Below are positions 37,001-49,310 of a stretch of 64,000 bases of DNA, piece by piece. Location: assembly GCA_008921705.1 (NCBI GenBank), contig VFFE01009203.1, positions 631,909 through 695,908 of the forward strand. Direction: 5' to 3'. A model generated the notes under the pieces. That model was given only the letters and a program-made list of their open reading frames with translations, was not told the origin of the DNA and searched no databases. The DNA comes from Burhinus oedicnemus. Taxonomy: Eukaryota > Chordata > Aves > Charadriiformes > Burhinidae. The position numbers and the translations under genes were made by a program. How positions within the stretch are numbered: position 1 is the stretch's first letter; each line of letters starts with the position of its first letter.

Positions 37001-39689
37001 CATTCCTCACTTTGTGAGTCTTCAATTCTTTGCCAGCACAGCTTCCAATTCAGCTTACCTTCTTAAAATGAATTGTGATTTGACGTGTTTGCCTAGTTGT
37101 AGATATCTTCGAAAAGCAGGCCACTTAGAAGGCTGTTGCCTCCCTTAGGAAAAACTAGCTCAAAACCTGAAAAGACATTGCAAAAGCCCTGTGACTTGTG
37201 AGGATGCAGGCTTTTCACTGTTACATTTCACTCAAGTCTCATTCTCCATGATAAGGAAATTCTTTAATATTTTGAACTAAGGTTTAAAAAATATATGGGA
37301 GCTGATTTGCTAGAAGAATTAATGGTGTCCTGTACCTATGCACATATTTAGGAATGAAATAGAAATAAGCAAACCCCATGAAGCACAAATTCCTGGGATT
37401 CGCATCTTAAGGTTGCATTACTGTGTGGCTTCCCTAACAGCAGGAGCTCAGCAAGTGCCACATTCATGCAGTCTGATGTTTAATTCCCCGAGTTGTCTTT
37501 TTTCTTCTTTATGACTTCTATATTTAAGCATGTACAGACTCAACAAACAGGAAAAAAACTGTGTAACAGTAACATTCAGTTAGTCATAAGCTTTTTGAAT
37601 GTGGAAGCTTCTTTAGTTCTGTAACCAGACAGAGAGTGAGTTGGCGTGTTAGCATTGTTGTCACCGCTACCAAATAATAGCTGTAACGGTTTCTGCTGTA
37701 ACAGGTTATGTCTCAAGGATCAACTTGTAATGCAGGCTGCAAACCTGTCTGATTTATGCAGCAGCTGCTATCTTCAGGAGCAGATCCTGTCAGACACATT
37801 CATCTGGCCATACTGTGAAAAAAAGAGCAGATTGTGCCTTTTAGACCAACAATCAAATATGAAACTCTATCCAGTTTCTCACCAGAAATGACGATGCAAA
37901 GGAAAGGGAGACCATTTGCTTTCACTGGTCTCACAAATGACAGCTCATATTTAGACATCTGGGACAATTGTTTCCAAAATTAAGACACTCAAAATAGCAC
38001 TTGTTTGTCTAAAATCATCTCTTTCTTCACTATTTCATTCAATACTGGGAGTATTTCTGGTATTCTTAGTTCAAATGGTGAGAAAATTCGGTTCTCACAA
38101 AAATGTTCCAAAGTTATTATTGCCAAAAAAAGCTTAGAATTCATTTTCAGGCAGATTTAAAGAAAAATATGGCATGAAGCTGAAAATGAATACAAGACAT
38201 TGTAGCTAAAAGGGATGGGTTCTTCAAAGAGACAGGATACAGAAAAATGAGAGAGTGACTTATTTTCCCACTGGATGTTGAATAAAACTGAACTGAACTA
38301 AGAGAAATGAGGTCTGCAGAAAGCTTGGCAAACACGCAGGAAGTATCTTTTTGCCTGTACGATCATACAAAATGTATCAAAGAGCAACTATTACTCCCTG
38401 AGAGAGACTGGCAGTCTGAATTGGTAGTAATTATCGATTAAGAATCTCAGTCTTACTAATCAGTAATCAGTAAGACTTCAGAAATGATAAAATGTACAGT
38501 ATCTTCTTTTATCTAATCGTACTAAAATTATTAGATCCAATCCTCTGAGCACTGCAGAAGTTCTCATCTACACAAGTTGTACAGGGAAGTTCTACTTAAA
38601 ATGAGATAAACTGAAAAGCTTTTTAATTTCAATTTCCTTTTGCAAAGGCTGGTTGCCAAAAAGCTCTTCTCACTATTGCTCAGTCATTGGTGGACAATTT
38701 GTTCCAGGCTCTTCTATCTTCTGTGGAAGGCATCTTCATGCCAGCTGTTTCCCCAGCCAGTTTTAAATCTTCCCATTTCTGTGGGGGGAAAAAAAAAAAG
38801 AAAAAGAAAAGTTATCAAGAAATGCTTCCTGTTAGTGAAAAGGCCCATATAATTTTCTAAGGCACAGAAGATCTCACATGTTCAGGATGGGCAAACACGT
38901 TAGAAGAGGCAGATGCATGGCAGTCTCTCCCAACGGAGTTGCTCATATCTTCTCTGTGACTGAATTATGCATGTGTGGGTCCACATAAATAGAAGAGAAA
39001 CAGAGTAGAGGAATAACCTCTTATTTCACACTTTTTCAATATCTAGGACTCAGAAGGTATAAATACCATAAGCTACTGCTGCTGTCCTCATTAGTATCTC
39101 TACCTGCAAAGTTAAGTATTTGAGGAGATGGCTAGTAGCCTGTCTTGCCAGAACTCTGGACCAAACTTTCTGTCCATGTCGGAGATCTAGCCGGGTTACT
39201 GACACATGTCTTTATTTGTGATGATGAAAACAGAAATGTACCTTGCCAGTTTCATGGGATACTGAAAACTCGCCCTCATCAAATATGGATTGCTTCTTCA
39301 CCACCAGCCTTTGAAAAAAATCAACATTAGGGTCTCGGCTAGACACCACCCTGTTCTCCCAGTCTCAGTCATACAGCACTGCTGTACCAGCCGTTGAGGT
39401 AGACCTTGTCTTCCACACTTGGCTGGTTAGTGCCCTTGAATGCTCACCAAAAGTACAAAACCACACCAAGACCTACGAGCCCAGCTCCCTGGCAGTACAG
39501 TCAGCAGGTCTCTCTGATGACAGTGAGCAAAAATAGCCTGGCCAACAGCGCAGCAGCAATTTTAACTGCATAAAAATATCATAGCAGAAGTTCATAAAAA
39601 TATATAGAGTGCTTCCCAGCCACACTCAGGAAAACGAACTAAAGGAACTGAAAAATAATCAACAACTACTGTCAGATAGCCTGCAGCCT
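34021..39689. other. AT-rich non-coding spacer
   Basis: No supported gene. A 105-codon minus frame at 34222-34539 overlaps a possible old repeat: CAAAGTGCTTAAGCACATG and ATTCAGCAAAAC resemble words of an ancient amniote repeat. At 35201-35546 three frames of 73-96 codons overlap on both strands with no recognisable domain. Other frames are shorter. Confidence 0.45.
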
Positions 39690-40270
39690 GCAGCCCCCCC
39701 CTGGATCTGGACCCCCCTTGCCCCTGTCTGAGAAACGCTGCTTCACCCTGCAGCTCCACTGGCCGTGATGGCTGGTTCGACCCACAGTAAGAGCCAAGCA
39801 AGGTTCCCAGCATGGGTTAAATGCCTTCACAAGTTCAATGTGGATAAGCCTGCACCGGTGTCAGGGCCCTGAGGGCACCACTGGCCCTGCCTCCCCCTGC
39901 CCAGCCACTCGTCTCCCCCCACCCTGGCCCCACATCAGCCCTTTGGAGCCGCCAGCCGCAGCAGAGCCCATCTCCAGCTCCTCGTGGCTCTACCCCGCCC
40001 AGTCGCGGGCCCCAGTGGGCCAGGCCCATGTCCCAGCCTGGCCTCATCCCCAGGGAGGTGCCCGATGCCTGGGGTAGCCCCCAGTGCCCCCCCGCCCTGC
40101 CCTGCTCCTGGCTGGGGCAGTGGGACAGGCCCTGGCTGCCAGCCCCATGGGGAGCCACCAGCCCTCGCTGTGCCCTGCAACCAGGCCAGGTCCTCCTTGG
40201 CCAGCAGAGCGTGCCCAGACTGCCCTGTGAGTCCTGGCCTCACACGCTGGGATGGCGCACACCTCAGGGC
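39690..40270. other. Isolated very GC-rich block, CpG-poor
   Basis: The sequence changes abruptly from AT-rich to strongly GC-rich, with runs of C on the plus strand, and back again near 40270. By eye only about 15-20 CpG fall in the densest ~420 bp, far below expectation for such composition, so it is not a classic CpG island. Overlapping frames of 79-114 codons exist in several phases on both strands, a normal result of few stop codons in GC-rich DNA. I recognise no protein domain or repeat family. It could be a decayed GC-rich repeat, an LTR U3 region or a GC-biased conversion hotspot. Confidence 0.5.
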
Positions 40271-40297
40271 AGGTGCCATAAATCATACGCTTTGTGC

Positions 40298-40305
40298 TAT
40301 AAAAG
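40298..40305 (+). promoter_or_regulatory. Candidate TATA box downstream of the GC-rich block
   Basis: TATAAAAG lies just downstream of the GC-rich block, in the arrangement expected of a core promoter reading rightward. No downstream exon, cap context or transcript is identifiable, and a chance match is possible in AT-rich DNA. Confidence 0.25.
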
Positions 40306-40499
40306 TGCCACTTTGGTGAGCTGCAGCACACCACGCATATGTCAGGAGATGTTCTGAACAAAACATATGTGCATAACCAGTTAGAGCTTCAGGACACGGG
40401 AGCACCAGCTGGCACCCAGAGGAGACCCAAAGCCAAGTCCTTTGTAAAGCGGGCATGGACAGTCTACTCCAGAAGGGGCACAGCCATCCCCAGCACTTA

Positions 40500-41370
40500 T
40501 GCCCAGTAATCCCTTATTAAAGCGGATTAATTAATTTAGCATCATGGATGCAGCTATAAAGTCTGGGGTCCTACTCCCTCCCTTGGCTTTGGATATTGCA
40601 GTCAGCAGGTAGGCAGACCATGGCCCTCCTCTCCTGGCACTGCGTGAGCAGTCAGCTAGGACACTCCGAGGTCCTTGTCACCGGCCACCATAAGTATTTG
40701 GCAGGAGGAGGTAAAATGCCAGCTGCTCCTCTCCAGGGCCTGCAGAAGCCTAGCTCCCTGCAGCAAAAGGAGCATGTGAGATGGAGGTACGTGGCCCAAG
40801 CTGCACTTCACCAGACAAGGATAAAAAGCGCAATTCAGATTTAAATACTTCTTAGGAACTCTGCTCTGCATTTGTTAGACAGGCACAATTCTTCAGCTGG
40901 TCGGTAACAAGCTACACCCGAGCAATGCATAAGCAGTGGTCCAAAATAGCTGTGTCACTGTGCCCTGCCATTATCCAGTTCTGCAGCCCAGGCCTGATAC
41001 CTATTTTCTACCCTCCCAGGTGCTGATAGTTTCTGAACTCTGAACTGGTATTTGCTGGGGCAGAACGAATGCCTGTGGTTTTGTTTTCAGGCTCAATGCC
41101 AGGCACAAATCTCTAATCATATTAAATCCTGCTACTCACTCTGCAGAGAAACTCAGACACCAGCAACACATTTAAAAGCCCTCTGTTTGTTTAGCAGCAA
41201 TGCTCTGCCCACAGTCTCATCAATAACAACATTAAAGCCCATTTATATGCACAGCTGGACACCCTGAAATACTGATTGGGTCTAATAGTCAATAGATGAG
41301 CGCTCCAATCATTTAGCATTATTAGATATTAGAGACCATCGGGGGTTTTAATCCATAAAACAACCTTTCC
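40500..41370. promoter_or_regulatory. Candidate conserved non-coding cluster (unproven)
   Basis: At 40515-40545 CTTATTAAAGCGGATTAATT continues through the palindrome TTAATTAA (40527-40534). At 41095-41370 the sequence contains TAATCATATTAAAT, ATTTATATGCACAGCTG, CAATCATTTAGCATTATTAG and similar words. No repeat family, microsatellite or reading frame explains it. It resembles homeodomain-rich enhancers found in vertebrate gene deserts, but conservation cannot be assessed here. The middle portion (about 40600-41050) is unremarkable. Confidence 0.25.
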
Positions 41371-44300
41371 TATGTTCAAATCTCATCTCTTTATAGAATA
41401 TACATTTTACACTAATACTGCTCCTTGGAGGAAAAAAAGACAGCTTTTTTTTTTTTTCCTTAGGTAGGCAGAGTCCCATTTCTTGAGACTGTAAATTATT
41501 GCTGAGACAGGGGACAGATGAAGTATAAATGGTCAAGACCAATGTTGGTTTGTGTTGTAAAATGCTTAGAAGAACATCATGCAAGACCAGAGAAACCAAT
41601 TAACTCATGGAAAGAACGCGTTCCTAGGTGCACGGTACAACAGGTGCATAATTTGCTGATGAAGAACAAAAAAACGGGGTGATATATGTCTAATTTAAAA
41701 GTAGCTCTTTCAGAGATATGGGGAAAAAAGCAATTATATGAAAAAGCCAATAAGAAACCAACCAACCAACCAACCAACTAACCAGTGATACTAAAAATCA
41801 AGTAAAACTGTACTTCATGGGGAACTGTCTTTGTGTCATTCTGGCACCCAAAGGTCCCAGTCCGAATCAGGATATTTGCCATCCTACAGAAAGATACACC
41901 TTTTGGGAGTCTTAAATTCAATGTGTTTAAGGAATTAAAATATACCAATCTGCTGAAAACCATGCTTATACAGCAGTCTGCTTAGACTGTGTTCACTGCA
42001 AATAAAAATCTCCGACAACATTTATGTGTAACTAACAAGTAATCATAACAAAGGACCAGGACAGGTTGCACTGGAGTGTTATCAGACAGTTGAATGACTC
42101 AGAATGAAATTTCTGACATGTTTTGGAAACCTTAGAGTTTTCACTGTAATGATTGTATTCTCTAGCAAGAATATAGAAATATTTTATATGATGAACTGAC
42201 AGTTACATTTCTTTGGCGATAAACAAATTCTTAATAAACAGACAGACAGATACACAAACAGGTAGGTATTGTAGAGTGATGCAAGCGTGAACTGTAGTCA
42301 GCAACTGGTTTTCAGATGTAATCTGTCAGCATCCAGAACATGAATACTGTAAAGACATTTATTTGAACAGTTTCTAAATGCTTCCAACCTCAGTTATATA
42401 AAATACACAGTAAAGAAAAGATATGTTAAGAGACCTAGCAAATGTAATGCTGAACCAGTCTGTTTAAAGATTCTTGATGGTGTTAGGAAACAATACCTGT
42501 TAGAAGGCAGCTGTTCGTAGGCATGCCAGCTTCATCACTGTGTAGTATCACAGACTGTCACTTACCTGCATGTAAACCGTACAGCCCAGTGTTTGGAACT
42601 GGAAATAATGATCTCAATTTCTTAATATTTTACAACCACTTCAAACACATATAAATGACTATTCAAGCTGCAAGATAGAAGAGAAACAGGCTCAGATTCT
42701 GTTTTATAAATAAAATATCTAATGCGTCAGATTGACTTTTACATTCCTATAACTTCACTATACCCATGGGGCTTTTTGTTACCTGTTAAAGTAGAAATTG
42801 GCTCCACATGTGTGATAGATGGTACATCTATAAGAAGGAATCTGGCAGAAAAAATGTATTTACTTTTAGTATCATCATAACAGCTTGGGATATTATAATT
42901 TGTTGTATACATTAATTTAACAGAATATATGGAATGTATAAACACTAGATTGTATTTCATAGCTTTAGATGTTACAGATTTTCAGCATCTTGTCAGAAAA
43001 GGAGTCTAACAAGTTAAACAGTATAATAAAAATTTAATCCATATGTGGAACTGCTATAAAATATACTCCAATAGTTTTTATACATTAGAAGTACTTTGCT
43101 TTGCTTCAGTTAGTTTTCTTTCTCTTGTCTTCCCCATACCACATTTCTTCTTTATCTCATACAGTTCCATAGAGTTATAATACAGATTAAATTTATCATT
43201 TATTTTAGAGTCACATTTGACCTTTATATTCTAACATAATAAAAGAGAATTTAACAGTCTTAAGATTTAGTACTAGTCTGTTATACTTTGATGGCTAGGC
43301 CCCTTCCCCCCAATCTGTCACAGACATAAATAATGAAACGTTCCTACAGTGATTTTCACTGGAATCATATGTAATGTTTAATTTCAACCAGAAGATATTA
43401 AATATTTGCCAAGAGAGACTGGGTAACTGATTTTCTAAATGTGCAGCATTTTGTAAAGATAATAGTATCATTCTACCATTCTTTCTATTCAAGAGTACAA
43501 TCTTACTGTTTTAAATTAAACAAGACATCATTTTATTAAAAAGAACCCCAAAATGTAAATATCTGTAATAAGGAAAAGGATCTGGAGGTCCAGCAGATCG
43601 GACACGACTTTACATGTGGTTTAATCACAATGATACACATTTCCAAATATTTTGTCATGCAACAGTTTGAATTTCTGCATAGGGTTTCACTTTGAGGCAT
43701 TCTCCCTCTCGTAATGTAATTTTAAATAAAATTTGCAAGGGTTTTGTCCTTAATTTCTATTAGGATCTGATTTTGATAATTGGTGAAAACTGAGGCCTTA
43801 TGATTCACCAGCATAAGAAAGCATAGATGCCCCAAAATCAAGGTTAATTAATGTCAGCTGATGTTCTGAGTAGTTGTTTTCATTCTTAGCATTGACAAAG
43901 TACTTGGATTTCAGGCAGTGAAGGGGAAAATAAAGTGTCAAGTGCAGGTAGCTAAGATAAACAGTAACTATGGGATAAATATTTGAAGTGCAGTCATGAA
44001 AAGGAAAGGAAGTATCTTCCTTGCACAGTGCTACAACCAAGAGCAAAAAGAAAAATTCAGAAAATACAGTTTTTTAAAAAATAGGAAAAATGACCTGTCA
44101 GGTCTTGAAGGATATGGAATACAGTCAATAAATATATTTTCACCTCACGGTTTTAAAATTAACTTGATAAATAATGAGATTAGAAAGTATACTCTAAGAA
44201 AATATTGAGGCTATAGGGCACATTTTTTGACTTAAGAGATTCTCTATTCTTCCAGTGTCTGTGAATGATGTCCCATCTCCTTTGAAGTCAAGGGGAAACC

Positions 44301-44469
44301 ACCTACAGAGATGAAGAATTCATCCCATATTCCTAGGATTTAAAACACTCATCTGCAGAGCTGTTAGAAAATCTACTTCTGAAGCCTTTTAATTGATATA
44401 GAAAAACATATAAGATAACTAAATCGCTTTATCTTTATGAAAACTGACTCTCCTGATTGAAATCCCACT
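41371..44469. other. AT-rich non-coding spacer
   Basis: About 3 kb with no supported gene. It includes a long poly-T run near 41443-41458 and a short tetranucleotide repeat listed separately. Confidence 0.55.
41755..41783. repeat. (ACCA)n microsatellite
   Basis: About six tandem ACCA units, the last ones interrupted by ACTA. The only frame across it (minus strand) repeats residues because of the tetranucleotide and is not a gene. Confidence 0.9.
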
Positions 44470-45867
44470 GTTTTTTTCTTCAAAAAGGGCAAGAAGGAGG
44501 ATCCAGGGAACTACAGGCTGGCTAGTCTCACTTCTGTCCCTGGGAAGCTTATGGAACGACTTGTTCTGGATGTCATCTCCAAACACATTGAAGAACAGGA
44601 AGTTATTGGAAGCGGTCAACACGGATTTACCAAGGGTAAATCATGCTGGACGAATGTGATAGCCTTCTGTGATGTTATAACTGGTTGGCTGGATGAGGGG
44701 AGAGCAGTAGATGTCATCTACCTTGACTTCAGCAAGGCTTTTGACACTATCTCCTGTAACATCCTCATTAGGAAGCTGAGGAAGTGTGGGCTAGATGAGG
44801 AGACAGCGAGGTGGATTGAGAGCTGGCTGTGTGACAGAACTCAGAGGGTTGTGATTAATGGAGCAGTGTCAAGCTGGAGGCCTGTAACCAGTGGTGTTCC
44901 CCAGGGGTCAATACTCGGTCCAATCTTGTTCAATATATTCATCAATGACCTGGATGAGGGCACAGAGTGTATCCTCAGCAAGTTTGCTGATGATACCAAA
45001 CTGGGAGGGGTGGCTGACACTCCAGAGGGCCATGCTGCCATCCAGAGTGACCTGGACAGGCTGGAGTGCTGGGCAGAGAAGAACCTCATGAGGTTCAACA
45101 AGAGCAAGTGTAGGGTCCTGCACCTGGGGAGGAAGAATGCTAGGCACCAATATAGGTTAGGGGTGGACCTGCTGGAAAGCAGCTCTGAGGAGAAGGATCT
45201 GGGGGTCCTGGTAGATAGTAAATTATCCATCAGCCAGCAATGTGCCCTTGTTGCCAGGAAGACCAATGGAATCCTGGGCTGCATAGGGAAGAGTGTGGCC
45301 AGTAGGTTGAGGGAGGTCATTCTCCCCCTCTACTCGGCACTGGTGAGGCCACAACTGGAATACTGTGTCCAGTTCTGGGCTCCCCAGCTCAAGCGGGACA
45401 GGGAACTACTGGAGAGAGTCCAGCGTAGGGCAACAAAGATGATGGGGGGGATTGAAGCACCTCCCTTATGAGGAAAGGCTGAGAGAGCTGGGGCTCTTTA
45501 GCCTGGAGAAGAGAAGGCTGAGGGGAGACCTTCTTCTTGCTTCTAAGTATCTAAAGGGTGGGTTGAAGGAGGATGGAGGCAGACTCTTTTTAGTGGTTCC
45601 CAGTGACAGGACGAGGGGCAACAGGCACAAGTTGAAACACAAGAAGTTCCCTTCAAACCTAAGCAAAAACTTCTTTACGGTGAGGGTGACGGAGCACTGG
45701 AACAGGCTGCCCAGGGAGGTTGTGGAGTCCCCTTCTCTGGAGATTTTCAAGACCTGCCTGGATGCAGTCCTGAGTAATGTGCTGTAGGCATTCCTGCGTC
45801 AGCAGGGGAGTTGATGTCTAGAGGTCCCTTCCGACTCTGAAAATTCTGTGATTCCATGATTCTGTGA
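44470..45867 (+). mobile_element. CR1 LINE, 5'-truncated copy with near-intact RT
   Basis: A ~1.4 kb CR1 copy in the plus orientation. It begins inside ORF2 just upstream of the reverse transcriptase core (CTTCAAAAAGGGCAAGAAGG), runs through the end of ORF2 and a short 3' UTR, and ends in ATTCTGTGATTCCATGATTC with a final TGTGA at 45867. This end is typical of CR1, which has a short ATTCTRTGA-type repeat and no poly-A. The ORF2 portion has one frame break and no internal stop, so this is the best preserved and probably youngest CR1 copy in the window. No target duplication was recognised, as is common for CR1. Confidence 0.95.
44482..45787 (+). pseudogene. CR1 ORF2 reverse transcriptase fragment, one frameshift
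   Basis: ORF2 of CR1 encodes an endonuclease and a reverse transcriptase that copies the element's RNA at a nicked chromosomal target. Here the endonuclease and the N-terminal part are missing. The first open part (ATG 44551 to stop 45471, 306 codons) contains RT motif A (YLDFSKAFD, catalytic Asp at residue 59), motif B (GVPQGS, 115-120) and motif C (FADD, 145-148), all intact. The frame remains open upstream of that ATG to the truncation point, so the Met is not a real start. After VQRRATKMM the reading phase changes at a run of seven G (45444-45450), and the C-terminal part ([13 protein letters not shown] onward) continues in another frame to TAG at 45785-45787. One indel in about 1.3 kb implies modest age. 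It is not autonomous because of truncation. Confidence 0.92.
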
Positions 45868-47832
45868 ATGCCCTTGCACACGCATACACATACTTAAACA
45901 CTTTTTCTTTCAAAAGCTTCATTAATCTAGTCTATCAGATTTTATATGTATTTTTAGGTGATTCAGCCTATATGGGCCGTATGTAAGACTATTCTCTTAA
46001 AGCAGGCCTCAACGAAAATGTCACTGGCTTTATCAAATGCAAATAGATCCATATTCCACATCGGTTGTTACAGTTCTCCACTTAGTTGGAGGGAAAACTG
46101 CAACAAAAGCACTAGGTTTATGGGTAGTACTGGAGTAACACTGCGTGTAACAAAGCCCAGGCCACCTCTTACAGAAATCCAGACTTTTTTGCTTTTGTGT
46201 CAGCAGTCTTGGTGTCAGGCAGCCACCCGGTGAGGGGATGGTGCTTGTGGTGGCATGTCACAGTCTGAGCACTGCCAAACAGTGAGAGAAAGGTAAATGT
46301 GCCATCCCCAAGGAATGGGTGACAGAAGATGGATAGACACTCCTCTCATGCCTGTTTTTCTGGAATGCTGGAGAAGTTTCTGAGAATGGGCTGCTTTTCC
46401 CAGAGTTATCCAGAATGTATGTGGTCTCACCTTCTCTCCAGAAGGATAAAGTCCTGAAATTTGGCCTCCTTTTTCATAGGCCCTACAGCACTGTAAATTT
46501 TGCTGGTTTTCCTCAGAGTACAAAACAAGTTAGGGTAGTTTTATTTGCTGGGGTCCTCGCACCAAAACAAAATGGAACACATATAAGAACAGAGCAGCAG
46601 AGAACACAATGAATATTTCTGTTGCTCATGGAAACCAGGGGTCTGTGAAGGACATATGTATGTATTGCTTTGTTTGATTTGTCTGGATTATGACAGCCCG
46701 TGGGAAAGAAGTGCCAAGATACAGACAGTTTTGCCTATACAGGACAGAAAAACAGTGTAATACTTTTGCTTCCAAGATGAAAAAGCGTGCATCAGACCTG
46801 ACAGTTACCATGAGATAGTGACAGGTAAGGTCTTGCCTTTCTCTAATTTATCTGGCCACAGTCCTTTAGCTGACAAAGCACCGATCAGATTACTACTCAG
46901 CCAGTCTCCAATCTGGCACTCAAGGAATGCAGCTGCAAAATCTGCGAAGAGCTCATTCCCAGCAAATACCACCCAGATACGCCAAAACCAATTATGGCTG
47001 ACAGATATTAATGCACTTTAACATGAAAGAAGTTTTACTGGTGTATGATTATATAATGCATAATATATGCCCAAACATACGTCCACAGACCAGTCATGAT
47101 GTATTTCAGTTTGGGCAAAAGCCTGTAGTTGTTTGAATTAAGTAATAAAAGGGGTTTTAAACCTCTATGGAAACCACAGAGAATGCTAAACAGATGGAAC
47201 TGAAAGTCCTTCTTTGTTCACAGCACATTTGCGATAAATTCTATCAATTTTGCAGAATTCACCCGGTCTCTTACAGCTACCCCAAGTATCATCTCGTGCA
47301 TTTTCTGCTCTGTGGCATAAGAAATGTGCGTAACATATTTCCATGAGCATTGGTTTAAGGAAGCAAATTGCTTGACCAGGAATACAAGGTATCAACCTAT
47401 TATTAAAAAAAGTATTACTACTAAAATGAGAAAAAAATTGAGGATGTTAAAATGAAGACAATTTCAACCTAATATTAGGAAATCCATCCCAGTAAATTCC
47501 ACTGAATTTAGTAAGAGCAACTGAAAATATCTGATTGCTAGCAGTTCACATAACTTGTGAGGGAAATAAAATTCGTAACTTGGATCTTAGATGCCACAAT
47601 GTAAAAATGCATATTCTAGAGCAGTGTTATTCTAGCTAAGACATGTAAGATTAAAAAAAAAAAATAAATTTTTTTAAAAAAGTGTGTGCATATGATTCTG
47701 TTATGGAAACACCTAAGTACACATCAGCTTTCATTGTCAAATCCCATATTCAATGATTTTTCTACTGTGCTGTACTGCAGAATGCTAATGGCAGTTGTTG
47801 TCATTGTTCAGTTGCTGGATATAGTGCTAAGG
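45868..47832. other. Non-coding spacer between two CR1 copies
   Basis: Short unrecognised frames only (102 codons or fewer), overlapping on both strands at 46215-46612. A poly-A/poly-T low-complexity patch lies at 47651-47682. Confidence 0.55.
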
Positions 47833-48166
47833 ATCATAGAATCATAGAATAGTTTGGGTTGGAGGGGACCTTTAAAGGTCACCTTGTCCAACTCCCCCTG
47901 CAACGAGCAGGGACATCTTCAACTAGATCAGGTTGCTCAGAGCCCCGTCGAACCTGACCTTGAATGTTTCCTGGGATGGGGCATCTACCACCTCTCTGGG
48001 CAACTTGTTCCAGTGTTTCATCACCCTCATCATAAAAATTTTCTGCCTTATATCTAGTCTGAATCTACCCTTTTTTAGTTTGAAGCCATTACCCCTTGTC
48101 CTATCAGAACAGGACCTACTAAAAAGTTTGTCCCCATCTTTCCAGTAAGCCCTCTTTAAGTACTGA
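47833..48166 (-). mobile_element. CR1 LINE 3'-end fragment
   Basis: On the minus strand this is about 334 bp of CR1 comprising the end of ORF2 and the 3' UTR. The left edge ATCATAGAATCATAGAATAG is the complement of the terminal repeat. GGTTGGAGGGGACCTTTAAA, the TCCAACTCCCCCTGCAA stretch and CAACTAGATCAGGTTGCTCA are shared with the opposite-strand copy ending at 60984, placing both in the same subfamily. Similarity ends at TTTAAGTACTGA near 48166. Several indels break the reading frame on the coding strand. The open frames visible on the plus strand here are antisense and meaningless. Confidence 0.93.
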
Positions 48167-48998
48167 TGTCCAGGAGATTAAAAGATTTATCCATGAAAGA
48201 CAACTGAAGTGTCACAGGGTGGTCCTGCACATTAAGCTAAGTGGAATAAAGTGTCTGTCCTTCTCGTTTCTATTTATCCCTCAGCCTGCATAAAGTACCT
48301 AATGGAAGAATTGCCAAGTAAGAAATCATGTTTTGGTGATGTAATCATAAAATAGATTTTTAAAAGAAGTATTTTAGTTATGATTTAAACTATTCCAGTC
48401 CAAGACTAGACAGAATCACTGTTGCATCCTGTTACTATTGTTACATTGTGGTATGCTGATGGTGGAATCCAGATTTGATTTGCTAATTTCTTATAATGTA
48501 TGTTGCTACTACTGCAAATGTAACAACTAGCCTACTTTTTGGAAGAGAAAGTTTATTCTTCTGGTCATGAGTGTGCTGTGCTACTCTCCTGGAAGGCCAA
48601 AAAAGCAGCCCTGTTAGTAGTGCAGACAAAGCTAAAAATAAGGACCTTGGGTGCAACTAATACCAGAATTACAGTACCACAGCGCTTTTGAGGTGACCCT
48701 TGCAGCTATGCTGTGCTGCTCAGGGAACACAGGCAAACATAATTTTGCATGGCTGGCAGGTGAAGGCACTCAAAATAGGCAGGAGGGGAGCAATACCTCT
48801 TATCTCAGCCTGGTGGAAAATAGGGGGGGTCCTGTATTTTTCTAACCGTGTTTTCTTGGCTACAGGACAGAAGGGAAAAAAATAGATATGCGGAAAAATT
48901 ATTTATTAATTCAAATTTATGTAGTATTCCCTCATCAGAAGAACTTTATAAATACGAATTTAAAACTCGATGGCATAATGAAGAGTGAGGAAATTGTC
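48167..48998. other. AT-rich non-coding spacer
   Basis: Unique AT-rich sequence without a supported gene. ATTGTC at 48993-48998 directly precedes the candidate LTR. Confidence 0.5.
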
Positions 48999-49310
48999 TG
49001 TGGTCTTCATAGGAGCGTTACAGACTCACCAGGGAAATGAGCGGTCCATTGCCCAGTCCTCCAGAAACAAAAGCAATGGTTTATAGAGGGTTACATTGGG
49101 GTGGTGAGTATCACTTCCAATGATAGTGGGTGAGGGCTCACTTACAGCCAATTTGATCAATGGGAGTCTTACTGGGCCAAGGCCCAAAAAGGAGCATAAC
49201 CCCGGTCCTCTCTCAGGGCACACAGACATGAGACAACGAAGCTTCACATCATCTTGGGGATGCCATATGGACATGTCCCCAGAGGGCAGGGAGACTTCGG
49301 TCACAGCACA
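48999..49310 (-). mobile_element. Probable short solo LTR, minus orientation
   Basis: Seen: a 312-bp segment whose plus-strand ends are TGTGGTC and AGCACA, so read on the minus strand it begins TGTGCTGTGACC and ends GAAGACCACA, the TG...CA rule with TGTG/CACA inverted ends. On the minus strand a CCAAT (complement at 49095-49099) precedes CTATAAACC (complement at about 49078-49086), a compact promoter order about 85 bp from the 3' end. Flanks TTGTC and TTGCT agree only partly, so a target duplication is not proven. No retroviral genes adjoin. Overlapping frames of 90 and 92 codons on both strands are not genes. The family is unknown. Confidence 0.45.

Noticed and set aside
39690..40270. CpG island promoter
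   Set aside because: The block is GC-rich but clearly CpG-depleted.
39835..40361. Frames of 79-114 codons in the GC-rich block
   Set aside because: GC-rich DNA has few stop codons, so open frames in many phases are expected; proline-, glycine- and alanine-rich translations show no domain.
44841..45320. 159-codon minus-strand frame
   Set aside because: It is antisense to the CR1 reverse transcriptase and a shadow of it.
47854..48148. Plus-strand frames of 67-71 codons
   Set aside because: They are antisense translations of the minus-strand CR1 3' end.
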